DNA of 64,000 nucleotides, taken from positions 21,891,919-21,955,918 of the forward strand of contig NC_047062.1 of the NCBI RefSeq assembly GCF_902459465.1. Direction: 5' to 3'. The position numbers and the translations under genes are program-made. Positions 59,392 through 64,000 of this stretch are shown here, piece by piece (within the stretch, counting starts at the first letter, position 1; every line of letters starts with the position of its first letter). Under the pieces are notes generated by a model that was given only the letters and a program-made list of their open reading frames with translations, was not told the origin of the DNA and did no database searches. This stretch comes from Asterias rubens (Eukaryota; Echinodermata; Asteroidea; Forcipulatida; Asteriidae).

Positions 59392-62300
59392 ATGGCCCCT
59401 TCTTTAACGGAGCTGAGGAAGCTTCGAGTGGTGGATCTTAGGGAAAGGTTGCAGCAGCTGGGCCTTGGAACTTCAGGTTTGTTACTTTATTTCCCAAACA
59501 CTCTCCAGTAAAAGTTAACCGGTGTTGGTGCGTTGGTGTACTGTAAACTATACTATTTATTTCGAACTAACTCGCCTCCAAGTTTGCCTGTCGTTCAATT
59601 CGCCCCACACCAACTCGACCCTAATCTTAAGTGTGTGAGGAGAGGCCCCACTTCTGTGCGGCCAACTTGGCCAAACCATGGAGGTCTATTTCTACCTCCA
59701 CAGAAGTGGGGCCAAGGATAGCCGAAAAGAGTGTCTGTGTCCTGCCACTACTTGCCTTTTTTTGTCATTCGTTTTTGGATAACTTTCCGTATGGCGCCAC
59801 CACTTTTTCACTCATTTTTACAAAAAGGGATATATCAATCAGGTAAATTAGATACTATATTATTTTATTTCGAATGAAAAAGTGGTGGCGCCATACGTAA
59901 ACTTTTCCTTGTTTTTTGTTAATAAAATAAAATAGTTGATTTATAATTTATAAATATAATTTTGTTCTTCAAATGAGAGAGCCTAGCAAAAAGTGTAGGT
60001 AGCAATCATAATGTTTATGCTAAGCCTAAACAAATTAAAGCCATTCTTGAACTTGATTTTGAAAAGATTCTTTCCACTGAAAAAAAGAACCAAACATAGA
60101 CGATAGCCCCAACGGCCACTCCACTTTGTGTTCTGCTCTTTGCCTGGAGTAATTTATTTATCCGCTTTCGTTCTTGCGGGTTGATAATGTCAATGAAACC
60201 ATGGAAATGAAACTTACCGATCGAATGGGTGGGGGGGGGGGTCATATTCGACAAGCTTTGCTTTTTATGGGAAGGCCCACTCCATCACCTTCGTGTGTGT
60301 GCTGTATTGGTTTTTGTTTTGTTTTCCGTAATTTATAATATTTTGCCTTTGCATGTAAATGTTGTATTATTATAATAATAATATTGTATTACTTCATGTA
60401 TTATCTTTATTCCATTTGCTTGTAAAACATTACTCTTAATTGAATGCTAATGTATTTGCAGATAGCCCAACTGCTGGAATTTGTTGCAAAAACATTTTTG
60501 TGGGAAAAATCAAATGCTTTTCGAGTTGTGAGCATTTTTCTTCGAAATTTATAACTTGCTCGAAAACCAAAATTTGTTTGCCAGGTTCTCTCAACAACTT
60601 TACTATTACTTTGAATGAACGATCAACTGCTACGATAGACTAACCTGACTGATTTACTCAGCACGCTGAGCACAATCAAGGTTTTGTGAACACTGAAATA
60701 ATTTACTTGTAATGCGGTGAGCATCTCATGCTTGTCTTGTTAAACTCCAAATTGTATCAAATTTACCAAATCAGTTTCCCTTGTGGTTTAATTCTTAGAA
60801 AATAGAAAGTAAACATTACTTTTATCTGATTGAACATTATGAATTGAGCTGTTGAAAACTGCTTTACCAACCAAAACCAAATTGATATTTTTCAAAAAGA
60901 TTTTTTTTTAAATGTCAATAATTACTCCTTTTTCAATACACTAAATGGTCTAGTAGAACTTGAAAACTTGGTGGAATTCATAAGATATATATCTGCTGCT
61001 TGGCTACAACTTAAAAAAAACCAAAGTGAAGTGAAAGTGTTGTTTACACAACCCAGTGGTCAGGGAAAACCCAAAACCCTACCTTAGCCAAGGCCTACTG
61101 TCCTGTACCACTACCTTACACAACTCCTACTTCTCTGTACAAAATGTACCCCTAACTTACCCAGCTCTTACCGTCCTGTACCACTACCTTACCCAACTGC
61201 TACTTCTCTGTACAAAATGTACCCCTAACTTACCAGCTCTTATCGTCCTGTACCACTACCTTACACAACTCCTACTTCTCTGTACAAAATGTACCCCTAA
61301 CTTACCCAGCTCTTACCGTCCTGTACCACTACTACACAACTCCTACTTCTCTGTACAAAATGTACCCCTAACTTACCAGCTCCTATCGTCCTGTATCACT
61401 ACCTTACACAACTCCTACTTCTCTGTACAAAATGTACCCCTAACTTACCCAGCTCTTACCGTCCTGTACCACTACCTTACCCAACTGCTACTTCTCTGTA
61501 CAAAATGTACCCCTAACTTACCAGCTCTTATCGTCCTGTACCACTACCTTACACAACTCCTACTTCTCTGTACAAAATGTACCCCTAACTTACCCAGCTC
61601 TTACCGTCCTGTACCACTACTACACAACTCCTACTTCTCTGTACAAAATGTACCCCTAACTTACCAGCTCCTATCGTCCTGTATCACTACCTTACACAAC
61701 TCCTACTTCTCTGTACAAAATGTACCCCTAACTTACCCAGCTCTTACCGTCCTGTACCACTACCTTACACAACTCCTACTTCTCTGTACAAAATGTACCC
61801 CTAACTTACCAGCTCTTATCGTCCTGTATCACTACCTTACCCAACTCCTACTTCTCTGTACAAAATGTACCCCTAACTTACCAGCTCTTATCGTCCTGTA
61901 TCACTACCTTACCCAACTCCTACTTCTCTGTACAAAATGTACCCCTAACTTACCAGCTCTTATCGTCCTGTATCACTACCTTACCCAACTCCTACTTCTC
62001 TGTACAAAATGTACCCCTAACTTACCCAGCTCTTACCGTCCTGTACCACTACCTTACACAACTCCTACTTCTCTGTACAAAATGTACCCCTAACTTACCA
62101 GCTCTTATCGTCCTGTATCACTACCTTACCCAACTCCTACTTCTCTGTACAAAATGTAACCCTAACTTACACAGCTCTTACCGTCCTGTATCACTACCTT
62201 ACCCAACTCCTACTTCTCTGTACAAAATGTACCCCTAACTTACCAGCTCTTACCGTCCTGTATCACTACCTTACCCAACTCCTACTTCTCTGTACAAAAT

Positions 62301-64000
62301 GTACCCCTAACTTACCAGCTCTTATCGTCCTGTACCACTACCTTACACAACTCCTACTTCTCTGTACAAAATGTACCCCTAACTTACCAGCTCTTACCGT
62401 CCTGTACCACTACCTTACCCAACTCCTACTTCTCTGTACAAAATGTACCCCTAACTTACCAGCTCTTACCGTCCTGTACCACTACCTTACACAACTCCTA
62501 CTTCTCTGTACAGAATGTACCCCTAACTTACCAGCTCTTACCGTCCTGTATCACTACCTTACCCAACTCCTACTTCTCTGTACCCCTTCCCAACCCCTTC
62601 CCCTACCCCTACATCCAAATCATATTTAATGTGTCCTCTTCGCCATCCTTATCACACAAGTCCCACCCGAAGATCTGTGTTTTTAGTCAGAGATGTCTGA
62701 ATGTATCATGTCTGTTTTGTTTTGTAAATACTTGCAGGGTTGAAAAATGATCTCGTGGAAAGACTGTATAAGTTCTACCAAGATCAAGAGCTTCAAAGTC
62801 AAGGTAAATATTTGTTTGGCTTCATAAAACACAAGAAGAAAAAAAAACAACTCGTCAAACTAGCAGTGAAGTTGTATTTTATGTTTGTTTACAGGGAACA
62901 ATTTCATCCAGCACTATTGCGTAGCAAAATCTTCAAAGAATTGGCGTATGATGAAGCTGACCCAAGTCGGTCAGACTTTCATTGCTTCCCAAAGCTGCTA
63001 TGCATGTACATTGTAAATTTAAATTACCGTATGATAATGCACATAGTATTTGCTGGCTTCAAATTAAAGTCAAGTCAATTTCAGATTTAAATTTAAACTT
63101 TAATTCATTAGGAACGTTAGCCAATTCCTACTCAGTTGAATTCAAATGTGTTTTTTTTGTAAGTCTGAAATTTGAACATTTATTTTTTTGTTCAAGATGT
63201 TACGGCAGCTTCCTATTACTATTTGAATGTGAATAATGATCTTTGTTTTCTTCTTCTTTATTTTCCAGCTCACACTGAGCCCCAAGAGGCTCCTGGTAGT
63301 TCTCATCAAGAGGTAAGTCAAGAAATGAATCCTTACATCATTGATTCCTTCTATATATCCAAATGCCAAAGCAGTGTTCTCCACAGACTGTTATTTAGGA
63401 GGGCGCAATGACGTAATCAAAATGGCCCCCGTCAATATGACTTATTATCAAAATGACGCCCATACATGACGTCATCGGGCATGAAAGCAACAAATGCTTG
63501 GAAAAACATTTTCTTAAAAATAATGCTATAAATCCCGAACCCGACGACTGATTGACATCCATTTCGGTTGAAAAAATAAATCAAAACGTACAATTTGTTA
63601 TGCCTATTTGTACTTTCCTGATGGGAACTATTGACTCATAGTGTCAGCAATGAACTTTCCAGTGTTTGACTTTATACTTATTATTTAATCTTATCTTTGA
63701 TTATTGTACACACATGTGCACTGAATTGCACTTTGCCTAAAGGTTCAATGTTTTCATAGATGCTTTGTGCGGTGAGATTCCAAATTACTCAAGCACATTG
63801 TTATTCATGTACATACCTGCATTTATCTGTTGTAGGGAGACAAGCTTGGTCACTATCAACTGTGTTAGTCTAACAAATTTTAAATTACACATATGTGTTC
63901 ACAGGAAGAAGCCCCTTGCATGTCACCACCCCATGGGCTTCTCCAGCAACAGCAGCAGCAGCAGCTGATGTTCCAGCAGCAGCAACAACAGCAGCAGTTA
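59392..64000 (+). CDS. SAP-domain protein with polyglutamine run, 5' part (unidentified)
   Basis: I recognise the domain but not the gene. Visible exons are 59392-59476, 62738-62803, 63269-63312 and 63905 to the window end, all in phase. Residues 5-43 (LTELRKLRVVDLRERLQQLG, then GLKNDLVERLYKFYQDQ) form a helix-extended loop-helix SAP motif: the first helix LRVVDLRERLQQLGL, the invariant glycine after the turn, and LVERL in the second. SAP domains usually bind AT-rich scaffold DNA, and their proteins act in chromatin or RNA processing. A short acidic linker follows, then glutamine tracts encoded by CAG/CAA near the end. Start choice: the ATG at 59392 precedes the domain directly; the frame is open upstream to 59233 without homology. 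The 3.3-kb first intron holds a MITE and a 1.5-kb minisatellite. Confidence 0.72.
59643..59715. repeat. Short inverted repeat
   Basis: GGCCCCACTTCTGTG and CACAGAAGTGGGGCC are exact complements about 40 bases apart, just inside intron 1 of the SAP-domain gene. Confidence 0.8.
59777..59908. mobile_element. MITE family A, copy 4
   Basis: A 132-bp copy identical to 8976-9107 except for one base in the right inverted repeat (CATACGTAAA for CATACGGAAA). Flanks TCGTTTTT and TTGTTTTT form a near-perfect 8-bp duplication. Confidence 0.9.
61100..62583. repeat. About 72-bp minisatellite, about 21 copies
   Basis: Each unit contains CTACTTCTCTGTACAAAATG, TACCCCTAACTTACC and CAGCTCTTACCGTCCTGTA. Units are mostly 71-73 bp, differing by TACC/TACCC and CTACCTTAC/CTACTAC. 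A block of four units recurs about 299 bp apart (near 61190 and 61490). A 345-codon open frame runs through the array because the unit is open in all three forward frames. It lies in intron 1 of the SAP-domain gene. Confidence 0.97.

Noticed and set aside
61056-62093. A 345-codon open frame, the longest in the window
   Set aside because: It is created by the 71-73 bp minisatellite, changes frame between units, and shows no conserved domain. A protein-coding origin would require a unit length divisible by three in every copy.

Overview
This is a window from an animal nuclear genome. Every confident gene is a spliced metazoan gene with GT-AG introns (one GC-AG). The intergenic and intronic DNA is AT-rich and full of short non-autonomous transposons, tRNA-derived SINE fragments, truncated LINE 3' ends and minisatellites. 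The gene set (MTIF2, RPS27A, TTC7, organic solute transporter alpha, a stathmin-domain protein, MRPL11) and the repeat style, especially hairpin repeats that open with GGGCCCAATTTCATAGAG, suggest a non-vertebrate deuterostome, most likely an echinoderm such as a sea star. That assignment is an inference from style and was not tested by a search.

Layout. 0.2-4.6 kb (+): the 3' part of MTIF2, mitochondrial translation initiation factor 2 (7 exons; the 5' part lies outside). 6.2-9.3 kb (-): RPS27A, the ubiquitin-eS31 fusion, convergent with MTIF2. 9.6-34.8 kb (+): a complete 20-exon TTC7 gene, head-to-head with RPS27A across about 300 bp. 38.4-41.9 kb and 43.8-48.1 kb (+): two tandem, complete, 7-exon SLC51A-like (OST-alpha) genes. 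49.6-54.1 kb (+): a 6-exon gene for an N-myristoylation-type, stathmin-domain protein resembling STMND1. 55.3-57.9 kb (-): MRPL11, convergent with the previous gene. 59.4 kb to the end (+): the first four exons of an unidentified gene with an N-terminal SAP domain followed by a polyglutamine run. All coding models were built exon by exon and keep reading frame across every junction. TTC7 gives 851 aa, the OST-alpha copies 339 and 340 aa, RPS27A 156 aa and MRPL11 190 aa.

The genes do not form one pathway. MTIF2, RPS27A and MRPL11 serve translation (mitochondrial, cytosolic, mitochondrial). TTC7 scaffolds the plasma-membrane PI4-kinase complex. OST-alpha is a bile-acid/steroid transporter subunit.

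The most notable observations are: a sevenfold 83-bp tandem array that copies the end of TTC7 exon 10 together with its splice donor, so that each unit is a 30-nt in-frame mini-exon plus a 53-nt mini-intron; a GC-AG intron inside the ubiquitin coding region; decipherable nested insertions of MITEs with perfect 8-bp target duplications; an 812-bp foldback element in RPS27A intron 1; and the tandem OST-alpha pair with perfectly preserved exon structure. No CRISPR array, bacterial operon, viral genome or rRNA gene was seen.
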